DNA from: Mantis religiosa
Taxonomy: Eukaryota; Arthropoda; Insecta; Mantodea; Mantidae
DNA length: 64,000 bases
Reading direction: 5' to 3'
NCBI GenBank assembly: GCA_030765055.1
Contig: CM060953.1
Span: 180,297,239-180,361,238 of the forward strand
Shown: one piece after another, positions 23,519-33,737 of the stretch
Layout: every line of letters starts with the position of its first letter
Numbering within the stretch: the first letter of the stretch is position 1
The notes under the pieces: model-generated
Told to the model about the DNA's origin: nothing
The model's input: the letters and a program-made list of their open reading frames with translations, nothing else
Databases searched by the model: none
Program-made: the position numbers and the translations under genes

Positions 23519-23848
23519 TTAATGAGAAAAAAACTTAAAACCATCAAGTGTTCTAATTTTTAAACTCCATTTAAAAACAAAACAGTCCACTTTTATAAGA
23601 TTTTGTTGGAAAAATTCTAGCATTTTCATTCTTTCGTGGTCAACTCTACTTCTTTTTCTGTCACATATGAGTCCTGATGTGGTAAATAGTCTCTCAGAGA
23701 AAGTTGTTGCAGGTGGAATACACAAATATTTAGTGACTAACTTTGTTTTTAGTACTGGAAATTTTGAATTTGTTTTCCAGTAATCCAGTACACTAGAAAA
23801 AGGAGGTGACAAATCGTCGTTGAGTATACAGTAATTTCCTACTGGCAA
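23519..23848 (-). pseudogene. hAT-family transposase C-terminal dimerisation fragment
   Basis: 109 residues. LDYWKTNSKFPVLKTKLVTK is followed by YLCIPPATTFSERLFTTSG and then RKRSRVDHERMKMLEFFQQN. This is the pattern of the hAT C-terminal dimerisation domain: a tryptophan helix, then the YL-IP-T--SER-FS--G block, then a basic stretch and a leucine-rich helix. The rest of the transposase is absent, and no terminal repeats or 8-bp duplication were found. Confidence 0.85.
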
Positions 23849-23849
23849 C

Positions 23850-25280
23850 TGTTAACTGACAGTGAATTTGACATCCCATTATTTTCTTGCATGGTTTCAC
23901 TGTGCAGATATCTCATCCCTGAAAATTTTTCGAGCTTTGCAAGGTTCTACTTGCGTCAGTAGTATTTTGTGATTTTAAAATAAAATAAAAATTGCAGAAT
24001 TACAACTGAAATATCGAAAAAGTACCGAATTTTCTAAAGTATCGTTAGATGTCGATATCATGCAAGTATCCTGAGTATCGAGGATCCACCCTAGTTAAAT
24101 ACAATGTTTTGGCATTTAAGATTCAGCGTGTTTCAACCTGCAACACGAGGATTTTGAAGAAGTACTCCCATCTCATACTACGCTTTTCCCATTATTTTTT
24201 TTCTTCAGAAATTCTGATTTTCTCAAAATCAAATATTTTTCACCACATAAAAGGTATATGTTGAACTGTTATAAATAAACTCTTCGTTCTGAATGATTTT
24301 TAAACCGTAACTGATACTAGTAAAAATATAAATTTCATTAAAACACATAATTTACCACAAATACAATTTTTGTGGGCGTAACTATTTCCAAAAGAATGTT
24401 GGTATTCATGCTAAAATATTTATATTTTTCTCACATAGGAGATCGTTATTAGCCTTTCTATCCCCCCACCACACTTTTTAAATCTCTTGACCATGCAAAG
24501 ATGAGTTTCAAAGGAGTCGCTACGCTGTCAGAAGTTTTGACGATCGCTTTCAGCCTACTGTATTCTGCTATACCCATTTTACATATCTACAAAGAAATAT
24601 TGTGTCGTAAAAGCATTCCTAAAAATATGAATTTTGATTAACGTGCAGTCGAAGAATAAGCTATATTAAAAATAGCTTTCTGGACAATTGGAACAGAAAT
24701 TCATATAAAAGTAACAACAAAATTTCGACTCAGTTCAGGAGATGTTATCAAGATTAAACACGATGAAAAAAAAGGTTTTGTAAGTTTTTAGAGGAACATT
24801 AAGAGAAAATGATGGCAATTTAACATCACCAGATTCATAACACGCGCTATGATAGTATAGTGACAGAAGTAGTGATATTGTGACAGACAGTGTTAACGGT
24901 TAACAAGATGTAGTTCTACTAAGTTATGGAACAGATGCATCACAATTAACTACGGTTTATCCGGTAAACGGGATTAAGCCCCCTTAAGCAGCAGCTCGTC
25001 CCAAGGGTGGCGGTTTCACGTCTGTTTGTGGATTAGAACGGACACTGTGAAATCGCTTACTGCTTTTTTGTTTATCACTGTGACTACTCGGATGCCAGAT
25101 GTTTGCCACGCGGCCATCTACTGTTTGCTCTGGCATATAACACTTTGACGGCTGAAAATAACTAAGAACAATTACACACTCACATAACTTTTTCACCTCG
25201 TTACCATTTCTTAGGGATCTATTGAATACACGTACTAACTCTTTGAAAGCAAATCGATTTATTTATCTACGATTCAATGA
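23850..25280. other. No recognisable feature
   Basis: AT-rich, with short frames at 24049-24264 and 24984-25196 that have no family signature. Confidence 0.45.
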
Positions 25281-25284
25281 GAAA

Positions 25285-25566
25285 CAATGATCAGACAGCT
25301 GCCTGAAGTGCGAGGGTTTCCGGGTTCGATTCCTGGCTTGGGGTGGATAATTTTTGCTAAGCACAATTAATAATTATTCTCTGACCTAGCCCGACCAGGG
25401 TGAGCTATCTGGAGAAGGTTTTTCCTGTGGTTTTTATTTATCCTTAGAGATAAATGTCAAGTAACTCTAAGCTCTATGTATCCTGAGTTCATTTGAGCAT
25501 CATTTTATTCATCGTCCGATGTCACAATGTTGGAGGACGTAAATTTAAAAAAAAAAAAAAAAAAAA
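25285..25566 (+). mobile_element. SINE with tRNA-Val-family body but a different head
   Basis: The body from CCGACCAGGGTGAG through TTTGAGCATCATTTTATTCATC to an 18-base A tail is the tRNA-Val-type SINE body. The head is not. It contains GCCTGAAGTGCGAGG, then CCGGGTTCGATTCCTGGC as the T-arm, then about 60 bases of unrelated AT-rich linker. This looks like a chimera or a distinct subfamily. Confidence 0.75.
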
Positions 25567-25974
25567 TTGCAGCCCTCCACACACGGGTGCGTACGTGTTT
25601 ATGCACACATAACTCAAAAGCGAAATTTATATATCACATAATATACAACTCAAATCAAATAAAAACCTGTGTAGCAATAAATATTTCCGAAATATTGCTT
25701 TGAACTTTCAAATACTGGTAATTTTTTTCAAACTTTAAGTCGGTATTTGTTTTTCTCGGTTTTACATAGAGGATGAAATTAAGAACTAACATATAGAGAC
25801 ACGCTCTTTAATTTTCTGATGTGTTACATTCGGTAACTCTGTATTCTTCAGGCAACTTGAGCCATTTTTGGGATAATCAAACTTTTCCGAAATATATTTC
25901 TTTTAAAGGTTAGTTTGAATGAAGATTTTCTTCGAATTACATCTTTAAAAGACCCTGAACTTAAATAACTTAAG

Positions 25975-26318
25975 TCCGCCTCTGTAACATAGGTGGTAGC
26001 GTATCTGCCTCACATTAATAAGGCATCGAGTTCGAATCTCGGTCGGGATGAGTTATCTGAATAAGGTTTATTCCGACGTTTTTCCTTATCCTGAAAGATG
26101 AATGTCTGGAACTCTAAGCTCTATGTACCCTGGACTCATTTGAACATCATTTCATCCATTACATTCATCGTCCAATATGACTTGAAGTTGGAGTTTTTCC
26201 CTTATCCTGAAAGATGAATGGTAACTCTATGCTAAATCTACTCTGAACTCATTTGAGTATCATTTCATCTGTTTCATTCATCATCTGATATTAAAATGTT
26301 GAACATAAAATTAAAATA
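25975..26318 (+). mobile_element. tRNA-Val-type SINE with duplicated body
   Basis: Head (GTGGTAGCG, CTGCCTCAC, GAGTTCGAATCTCGG), then a body ending GAAGTTGGAG, which joins straight to TTTTTCCCTTATCCTGAAAG and repeats the body once more (about 26187-26318). The junction is at the same place as in the triplicated copy at 16787-17175. Confidence 0.88.
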
Positions 26319-26929
26319 AGTAACGTCCTCTCTCATAAGCATAAAGTAGAGAAAGTCATGTGAATTTAACACCTCGAAATGTTTCCCCTTCTGTTTTCTT
26401 AACGTCTTTTTTTAAACACGCTACAACATTGTGAAAGAACCCGCTGTATATAAGAAGTCAATGCACAAGATGTGCCATATTTGGGTTCGCATGTGAACAC
26501 ACGTTCTTTCTCACGGAACCGTAGCCTTCAGCTCTGAATAAGGCGTTGCTTTGGCTTTTCTTTACCATAAGGTAACACCTGCAATCTTTCTTCAAGGAAA
26601 ACTGGATCTGTTAAATCATCATTAACAGCTCAATCTCAGGTTTCGTATCAAGGGACGTTATTTCGAGGTCCTTATTTATCAAAACACGTCCTAACGTAAA
26701 CTTTCCCCCTATTCGGAACACAATTTTAATTTTAAATATAGAAAATTAAACAATGTAATAGTATCATTTAACATTATTTCTCCAAATTATAACTGCTAGA
26801 TTAAGCAGTAAGTGAATCTGGTCAAATTTTGCAAATCTTTCACAAAAGCCCTATTTGTGATAAAATCTGACTTCGTTTTACTGCTACGAACACCCCGGTT
26901 GCGATGTCTGCTTATAAAATGGACTATAC
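26319..26929. other. No recognisable feature
   Basis: Nothing identified. Confidence 0.5.
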
Positions 26930-27025
26930 TTCCGTGAATAATTCTGGCTGAAGAAAAGTCTCATTTTCCATTCGTGGATCGAACCCAAACCTCTGTATTT
27001 GGAAGCTAGTATGCTCTCAACCGGG
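26930..27025 (-). repeat. tRNA-like sequence, probable SINE head
   Basis: On the minus strand TTGCCCGGTTGAGAGCAT is followed after about 35 bases by GGTTTGGGTTCGATCC, the A-box/B-box layout of a tRNA-derived head. No CCA and no good acceptor stem, so not a tRNA gene. Confidence 0.4.
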
Positions 27026-27054
27026 CAATAGAAATATTTTACTCGTATTTGTCA

Positions 27055-27480
27055 TTTTAGTTAATTGATGGAAATTAATCATTCCTTCACACTAACCTAA
27101 GGTTTTTGATAGATAGTCATGAAAAATTCATGCCAGGTCGGAATTTGAACCACGGATCTCCTGGTTTCTGTCCAGCCGCACTTACTCATTGGGCTACCAT
27201 GGCCAACTTGCCGTTGTGACATTAATTCTCCATTCGACTCAAATATTTTCGCAGTAAAGCATTAGGGTCTCTCGCATTCGAGATACAGCGTACTTGAGGC
27301 CCAGGCTTCATCATTTAACTCTTATTAATATCATGACGGTAAGTTGGCCATGGTCGCTCGAGGGTAAGAGCGACTGGACGAAAACCAGTAGATACGTGGT
27401 TCAGACCCCGGCCGTCACATGAATGTTTCATGTTGACTCTATCTATCTTATTTGTCATTAGATAATCTTTTAATCTAGTC
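27055..27480. mobile_element. Foldback repeat with opposed tRNA-like modules, copy 1
   Basis: Ends are inverted: TGATGGAAATTAATCATT and GATAGATAGTCATGAAAAATTC on the left, with CATGAATGTTTCATG and GACTCTATCTATC on the right. A tRNA-like segment lies on the minus strand at about 27145-27210 and another on the plus strand at about 27340-27410 (GGCCATGGTCGCTCGAGGG to GTGGTTCAGACCCCGG). Related to 58081-58935. Confidence 0.65.
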
Positions 27481-27640
27481 TTCCAACGTTGTCATATTAG
27501 ACAATAAATGAAATTATACTCAAATAAGTTCAGGGTCCATAGAGCTTAGTTACCAAATATTTATCTTTCAGTATAAAGGAAAATCCCGGAATAGTCTTAT
27601 GCAGATAACTCACAATGACCGAGATTATTCTAATGACAAG
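27476..27640 (-). mobile_element. tRNA-Val-type SINE, head lost
   Basis: Minus-strand body (CTTCCAACGTTGTCATATT through TCAGGGTCCATAGAGCTTAG to CAGATAACTCACAATGACCGAGATT). The tRNA-like head is missing. Confidence 0.75.
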
Positions 27641-28420
27641 CACTGGATAACCACAGTTAAATTACTGCAAAATTATCAGGACTTATAAATTTTCAAGATT
27701 ATAGACATTCTAAAAAGAATTTATGACATACCTCGCAGTAATCAAGAAATTTCGATGTTTTGTGACCTTCTTGGACGAAGTTTACATTACAGATCGTCCT
27801 TTTATTTTCTTCCAAACTAAGTTGATAAGTTTAGTGGTAAATGTTCCAAGTGCGCTGCAATATAAATAGCACACGGCGACAAAGCCTATTATCTCACTTG
27901 AGTGGATCTTAATGATTTCTTTTTAAGTGTCGCCTTGAATTGAGGCGGATAGATGTCACTGCCAGACGAGGAAGGTCAGGTCAATGCTCGCTGTACAGAG
28001 TCACGGTCGAACAGATTCCACACACATATCGTAGTCCACCTCTACCTGATACACCGGCATCGAGGCTCAATTACTCCACTTGGCTTCGAATTAGTGACTG
28101 CACCTCTCACTTTTGATACAAGAACTGACTCACGACTTGCAAAGCTATTCTACTGTGCATAAAACAAAATTAATTCCGTAGCTATTGTTATTTCAATAAG
28201 TTAACAGCACTTAATAATCAGTTAAGTGTCGATATAAGTTAACCTAGTGATGCTGGTATACCATTTCAACGAGCTCTAGAAAAACAAAATAAGCAACTGG
28301 ATTGCCCGGTAGATCTTGGAAACGTTTCTTGAAAGAAATGAATATCGCTAAAAGCCTATTATATTCTCATTATTTCAATTGCTCCTACCAGGAAAAATGT
28401 AATAAACTATTTCTGCATTT
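27641..28420. other. No recognisable feature
   Basis: Nothing identified. The 69-residue frame at 27953-28162 has no known domain. Confidence 0.45.
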
Positions 28421-28495
28421 TTGAGTTTGATTTATGAGCCACTATGTTTACACTCTAACTTCACTTGTTGTTGTATAATTGAAACTTTTTCAAGA

Positions 28496-28687
28496 TCATT
28501 CGATCTCATCCTCAGCTGTTTGGTGACTAAATGAACCTTCCTCTTCTTCCACTACTACGGAGCTCCGATCACTCTGCCATCTGGTGTTAGGGGCACTAAG
28601 TTTTAATACTTCATTTAATGCCGGGATTTCAAAATTTATAACTTTATCACGGTTTTTGTTTATGAATACTTTTTCACAAATATCCAA
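28496..28687 (-). pseudogene. C-terminal tail of the Penelope-like ORF (inverted arm)
   Basis: 63 residues, from DICEKVFINKNRDKVINFEI through LKLSAPNTRWQSDRSS to an acidic end. The same tail is encoded on the plus strand at about 29190-29360 with very few changes, in a shifted frame. Same family, opposite orientation. Confidence 0.88.
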
Positions 28688-28783
28688 TTCTATGGGTGTA
28701 CTTAAAGATTTTAACAGTTTAATGTTGTGGCCAATGTTGTGGTTTTCTGTTCAAAAATTGTGTGAAACTGCAGATTTTTCTGT

Positions 28784-29212
28784 TTGTTTCAACTTAATGT
28801 TCCTCTGGTGTTCCTTTTGCCTGGTTACCATCCATGGGCTTTTAGAAAATTTGAACGAATCTTCAAAAGACTAAACTTAAAACTAGCACCCCAAAACAAA
28901 TTCAGTCTCAGGAACCTGCTAAATAAACCACTGAAAAATACAATCCCCAACAATTTGAAATCAGGAATTTATCAGATTAATTGTGAAACCTGTGAAAAAA
29001 GCTACATAGGAAAACCTAAGAGAAACTTGTTAACCAGGCAAAAAGAACACCAGAGGAACATTAAGTTGAAACAAACAGAAAAATCTGCAGTTTCACATCA
29101 TTTTTGGACAGAAAACCACAACATTGGCCACAACATTAAACTGTTAAAATCTTTAAGTACACCCATAGAATTGGATATTTGGGAAAAAAATATTCATAAA
29201 CAAAAACCGTGA
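28784..29212 (+). pseudogene. GIY-YIG endonuclease domain of a Penelope-like element
   Basis: The open stretch is 142 residues, but the first ~30 derive from the inverted arm. From about residue 33 it is the Penelope-like C-terminal region: LAPQNKFSLRNLL, then GIY (61-63), CETC (67-70), YIG (74-76) and the catalytic-type arginine in NLLTRQKEH (81-89), then paired histidines (105-106, 112). The C-x2-C plus histidines match the zinc-binding pattern reported for this endonuclease in Penelope-like elements. The domain nicks target DNA for retrotransposition. At about 29180 an A-run length change breaks the frame after LDIWEK. The left arm keeps the open frame (ICEKVFINKNRDKV), showing what the right arm lost. 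No reverse transcriptase part is present. Confidence 0.9.
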
Positions 29213-29455
29213 TAAAGTTATAAATTTTGAAATCCCGGCATTAAATGAAGTATTAAAACTTAGTGCCCCTAACACCAGATGGCAGAGTGATCGGAGCTCC
29301 GTAGTAGTGGAAGAAGAGGAAGGTTCATTTAGTCACCAAACAACTGAGGATGAGATCGAATGATCTTGAAAAAGTTTCAATTATACAACAACAAGTAAGT
29401 GAAGTTTGAGTGTAAACATAGTGACTCATAAATCAAACTCAAAAATGAAGAATAC

Positions 29456-29828
29456 TTCACTGTTAATAATGCTTCTGCTTTAAATATTTATTTCTACATT
29501 TGTTTATTTACGTTAGCATGAAGTGGGTAGAAGAGTAAGCGTTTGTACGTATAATTGGTGAAAAAGTGAGTAGAAAAAGTAACGTGAGTGCAGAACTTCA
29601 GAATTTGTTTCTATTTTTGGTGTTGAAACAATATTTTTTACAAATACTGCATATACATAGACAATATTAAAATCATTCTTCATATGTGAAGACGAACGGA
29701 AATATAAGTGGGAAGAATAGAGGAGTCTCATCAATGTTTGATTGATTAAATAACTACCGGCACCATATACAGCCAACTATACTACAAGCAACACGCAACT
29801 ATGTACCGAACGGAATAGTTCAAGCCGT
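29456..29828. other. No recognisable feature
   Basis: Nothing identified. Confidence 0.5.
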
Positions 29829-30333
29829 TTCATCTATGGCGCGTATTCGGGAGGTCCGGGTTCGATTCCATGGCCGACCTATATGAACCACGGGTTCTTT
29901 CGGGGGTTTTCCTGGGTCGCCAGGCGAATGCTAGGTAGATTAATTACATCACCCGAATTTTCTGTCCCTCCATTTCATCTCCATTATCATTTCAAAGCAT
30001 CTCTCATCTGGTGGTCTCTTTCAGGGTGGAAGAGACGGCATGTGATTCGGCGCTGCATGGCATGATGATGTGCTCTTGGTAATACTTTCTTCTCCGGTCT
30101 CCGAACCCGGTCTAGTGAGGCCGTTTCCGGACCACAGTTGGGTGGGATGCCGGTTGTTCCGGCCTACGGGTAATTTCCAACTGGGACACTGCACTCTGCA
30201 CTGTTGTGACTCCTTGGACGGCCACCCCCTTTCTCCTCTTGTCTCATCCTTCCTCCCGGAGGTGCTCCATTTGGGGCATAGGTACAATAGACAAGGTTTG
30301 GATCTCCGTACTGAATCCCCTTCGAATTGTCTC
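29829..30333 (+). mobile_element. Long SINE-like repeat, type 3 head
   Basis: The head contains GCGCGTATTCGGGAGGTCC and GGGTTCGATTCCATGG. The ~450-bp GC-rich body includes CCCGAATTTTCTGTCCCTCC and ATTTCATCTCCATTATCATT. The same body is found in reverse at 60430-61038, and related heads occur at 48737 and 53305. Open frames across it (30021-30335 minus, 30070-30411 plus) are not genes. Confidence 0.7.
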
Positions 30334-30345
30334 ACACCGGAACGG

Positions 30346-30601
30346 AAATGTGAAATGAAATGTGTAGTGTTTAACGCCCGCTTTTACTACATACGGCACC
30401 GCAGGCGATGACACTACAGATACATGAGATGCAGATGGAGCACCGGTGGAATGAGATGGCGGGAGAAACCGGAGATCCCGGAGAAAACCCGCCCCAGCGC
30501 CGTGTTATCCACAACAAATCTCACTTTGCGGTCGCCTGTGATCGAACCCGGGCCGCCTTGGTGAGAGCCAAGCGGTCTAACCACTGAGCCACGGCGTGCC
30601 T
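30346..30601 (-). mobile_element. tRNA-Glu-type SINE with 12-bp target duplication
   Basis: 256 bp on the minus strand, flanked by perfect ACACCGGAACGG (30334-30345 and 30602-30613). The head, read on the minus strand, has GTGGCTCAGTGGTTAGACCG, a GCTCTCACC anticodon region and GGGTTCGATC. The anticodon-loop CTC and the sequence around it resemble tRNA-Glu. The 3' end is a short TTCATTTCA-type tail instead of a long poly(A). Confidence 0.93.
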
Positions 30602-30613
30602 ACACCGGAACGG

Positions 30614-31025
30614 TCTTGTAAACATATTGGAGGCAAGAAAGAGAGAGACAGTGATACCTTTTACCTGCTGATTAATGAAATGAAATGTGTAGTGTTTAAC
30701 GCCCGCTTTTACTACATGCGGCACCGCAGGCGATGACACTGATGATACATGAGATGAAGATGGAGCACCCGTGGAATGAGATGGCGGAGGAAACCGGAGA
30801 TCCCGGAGAAAACCCGCCCCAGCGCCGCGTTGTCCACCAAAAATCTCACTTTGCGGTCGCCTGGGATCGAACCCAGGCCGCCTTGGTGAGAGCCAAGCGG
30901 TCTAACCACTGAGCCTGCTGATTAATGATAATAATAGTGAGTATATATACTGGCTCTTTCCAGCGGAAATCTGCAGTTCCATTAGAGCACCTCTGTCTCT
31001 CTCTTTGTCACCTCCCATATATATT
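30614..31025. repeat. Inverted-repeat element hosting a SINE
   Basis: TATTGGAGGCAAGAAAGAGAG at about 30625 is matched in reverse by about 30985-31020 (read back as TATGGGAGGTGACAAAGAG and GAGACAGAGGTG). One arm of the same repeat recurs at about 41165-41240. The tRNA-Glu SINE at 30679-30913 is inserted in it. Confidence 0.6.
30679..30913 (-). mobile_element. tRNA-Glu-type SINE with perfect 15-bp target duplication
   Basis: CCTGCTGATTAATGA flanks the copy at 30664-30678 and 30914-30928. Minus-strand orientation, head intact (GGCTCAGTGGTTAGACCGC; GGGTTCGATCCCAGG). It lies about 80 bp from a sister copy in the same orientation. The undamaged duplication indicates a young insertion. Confidence 0.95.
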
Positions 31026-31924
31026 ACAGCAGGATCTAAGGCAGCTTATAACAAGTTTTGTAATCACTCTGCAAATTTGAACATGCTTTGAAACGTGTAC
31101 GGCGTGCAGAGTGTGACGTTAGTACATGAAATAATCATTTTAAAAGCACGCCTGCATATTTATGACCGTAAATTATGGATCAAGTCCATACAGTATTAAG
31201 TTTCAAGCTTATTACAACGCAGTAATAATGGTCGATTTTAGCGAAGGTATAAAATATGCGATATTGTTCAGCTGCCGTGTTTTTAAAACGCAAATTACTG
31301 AGTGCTATTAAGGAACGTGAGGCAGCTAATTAGGAATCTGAAGATTTAAAATTTTATGTTTACATTTTCCGAAGTGGAGCATAATGTTGTAAATGACCAG
31401 ACTTGTTATGCTTGGTGATATTTCGTTGTTTTTCCCATCTATTTTACTCCCTCTACTCTTTCCTGTAGCAATTAGGGAAAGTGCTGCATTAACAATTCTA
31501 TAACGGAATTTCATTGGAAATACATGTTTTGACGACCTTTAAATATAAATGTTTGCTTGTCTGTATGTCAACTCATAAACGAGACGTTATTTATGTTCGA
31601 ATCCTTCAAGACTGTGCATGAAAATGTTTGAGAAAATTTCCCATAAACTACAGTAAAGCCCCATTAATCTGGACACCTTAAAAAGTATTTCGCTTAACCC
31701 GGACAAGCATCCTTTAAAAAAATCTGCTACTTGTTAAATTATAGTGCTGCACTAAGACAAACTTAAGGAAATTCTCCATTATATTTTTGCACAGACTGTA
31801 CAATAGGAATTTTTTTAGGAATACCAGGAATATATTAGTGACAATGGTACATCAGGCTGCCCTCCTTCTCAAACCCTTGCTGTATCTACGATAGGGCTTG
31901 CAACTCTTGTCAGAAGGGTTAGTT

Positions 31925-32300
31925 TAACATTTGCCTTTCTCAGCCATTAACCTTAAGAATCAAATCGAGAGTACAATGTCGTTTAGTAAACCTACAGTGT
32001 CATTGGGGAAACTCAAGCATAAATCGCCTTCAATACACGAGAAACTGAACATTATCAAAAATGGTGCCACTCTTGCGTGTATATGTGTAGAATGTATATG
32101 TGCAATGATTTTCAATTTTGCAAGTGCATTTCGACCTCTACATTGACTAATACGTGAGAAACTTTTGCATGACGATAGTGTTGAATTAGACACTAATGCA
32201 ATTCAATTAAATAACTTTCACCAAACACTGGTTGGGGATGGCGAGAAAGCTGTCACAGTAGACGAGATCGAAGACTGGCTTGATGGAGATGTCCAAGTCC
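31925..32300 (+). pseudogene. Tigger-type transposase N-terminal HTH and C-terminal scraps
   Basis: At about 32005-32060 KLKHKSPSIHEKLNIIKNGA matches the start of the CENP-B/pogo N-terminal helix-turn-helix domain. By 32225-32290 the reading resembles the acidic C-terminal end of Tigger proteins (VDEIEDWLDGDVQ), so the whole catalytic DDE core between them is missing. Stops and frameshifts are present. Confidence 0.75.
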
Positions 32301-32624
32301 AAGTCCAAGTCGTATACTGACAGGCTGTTAACAGCCAGAAGGTTTTTGCTGCGTACACACCCAGGTTTTGGGTCTGACAGCAGGTTGATAATTTTGATGA
32401 TTACAGGATGATGTGGGATTTTTTGATGAGGAAATTTGTTGAGGTAGCTTTTTGCTCCTCTTTAATTTTGTACAGGATGCCAAACCGCTTTTTTGTTTAC
32501 ATCCTGGTGTTTTATTTTTTCTAAAGTGGGGTAAATTTTGTAGCCAAACAGCTCTTTTGGAGATTTGAAATTTAGCTTATGCTGCTGTATGGATTAACTC
32601 ATTTGTTACCTCGGGTGCCCGCAA
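32292..32624 (-). mobile_element. Hairpin-tailed retroposon, copy 2, with 11-bp target duplication
   Basis: TGATGGAGATG flanks it at 32281-32291 and 32625-32635. If the hairpin marks the 3' end, the copy runs on the minus strand: a CCCGAGGTAAC start near 32620, the hairpin GGCTGTTAACAGCC at about 32322-32335, and a (TCCAAG)3 repeat at the terminus (32292-32309). Same family as 21530-21855 and 56290-56525. No TIRs. Confidence 0.88.
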
Positions 32625-32934
32625 TGATGGAGATGAAGATAATCCAAACTATTACATCAGACTGACGAAGAAATTGTGGAAAGTGTAACCAATGCAAGGG
32701 ACATTAGTAGCGAATCTGAGATTGAGGATGTGTATTTCGGAAATTCGAAAGTGAAATTAAGTGAGGTTAAACAGCATCTTTAAAAGAATTTGTCGAGAAA
32801 ACTGACAATAAACAGATGTTTGCATTCCATCACCATATGTGGAGCGTTAGTGATCTCATTGTCAAAGAGATATGTAATAAACCGCAAGAAAAATTGATAG
32901 TTTCTTCAAACCAAACAAATAAGGATTGTGTGTA

Positions 32935-33205
32935 GCCGCGCTGCTCGAATCGTTACCATGGATTTATCTTTGGTAATCAATAACTCTCAGATATCGCACT
33001 GATTACTCCACGTGGAGTGAACATATATCTATCATTTGTGATTTCTGCGAATTCCATTGGCTGAAGTGATGCGTTCATTGGTGGTTAGTACCGACCGGGA
33101 AGCTGCGGCAGTTCCCCTCTCGCTCTTATAAGAATAATCAGCACGTTATCTGAGAGGTATCTATTACCAAAGATAAATCCATGGTAACGATTCGAGCAGC
33201 TCGAC
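32935..33205. mobile_element. MITE with ~60-bp terminal inverted repeats
   Basis: 271 bp, flanked by TA (32933-32934, 33206-33207). The inverted ends share GCTGCTCGAATCGTTACCAT and then GGATTTATCTTTGGTAAT and CTCTCAGATA with few changes. The centre holds the palindrome ACTCCACGTGGAGT. It has no coding capacity and is inserted within the Tigger element. Confidence 0.93.
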
Positions 33206-33398
33206 TATAATTAAAATCAGGTGGACCTATTGTTCTTACGTTCCAACAGAATTATACAGTAAATTCTCTAATTCTCTAATTTTATTCACAGATTTTCTTT
33301 GTGGTGTTCATTTCAATTAATCCAGACTTTTGATAATCCTCACAACATTAATCTCCAACTGGTCCGGATTAACGAGGTTCTACTGTATTTTTTCTAAA

Positions 33399-33737
33399 AA
33401 TGATTTCAATGCCTTGTACAAAAATGCCTTGAACCTATCAGTATTTTTCCCTCAGTCACTAAGGGAAATTCGAGATGCGATATATTGTCATAATATTATC
33501 ATAATACCACGACACGAAGCGAATGCTCTACCATCTATCCGCAGATGAGAGCAAGTATACTGAACGACAGCCAAATGACATCTACTTGTACACGTAGATA
33601 TATAGATACGTAGCATTACTCCTTTTGTGGAGAAGCAACATGGAAGCAAGTTGCCATGAGAAATAAACATGCGTTCAAGAACAGCTGATGTCAGGAAGTG
33701 AATCTATTAATGCTAGACAAAAAGATCCTTCGCGATA
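33399..33737. other. No recognisable feature
   Basis: Nothing identified. Confidence 0.5.

Larger units (their letters stand above)
28421..29455 (+). mobile_element. Penelope-like element fragments in an inverted arrangement
   Basis: 28421-28830 is an inverted, near-identical copy of 29030-29455, around a single-copy centre of about 200 bp. Both arms encode the C-terminus of a Penelope-like ORF and its 3' flank (for example TTTGAGTTTGATTTATGAG on the left and its complement on the right). Inverted partial copies are typical of Penelope-like insertions. Confidence 0.85.
31651..33385 (+). mobile_element. pogo/Tigger-type element with two nested insertions
   Basis: The left end CAGTAAAGCCCCATTAATCT and the reverse complement of the right end CAGTAGAACCTCGTTAATCC are inverted repeats over about 24 bp with five mismatches, bordered by TA (31649-31650, 33386-33387). 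The CAGTA start, the 'TTAATCCGGAC' motif and TA are typical of Tigger elements. It contains a retroposon (32292-32624) and a MITE (32935-33205). Confidence 0.92.

Noticed and set aside
30021..30411. Overlapping open frames of 104 and 113 residues
   Set aside because: Both lie in the GC-rich body of a dispersed SINE-like repeat.
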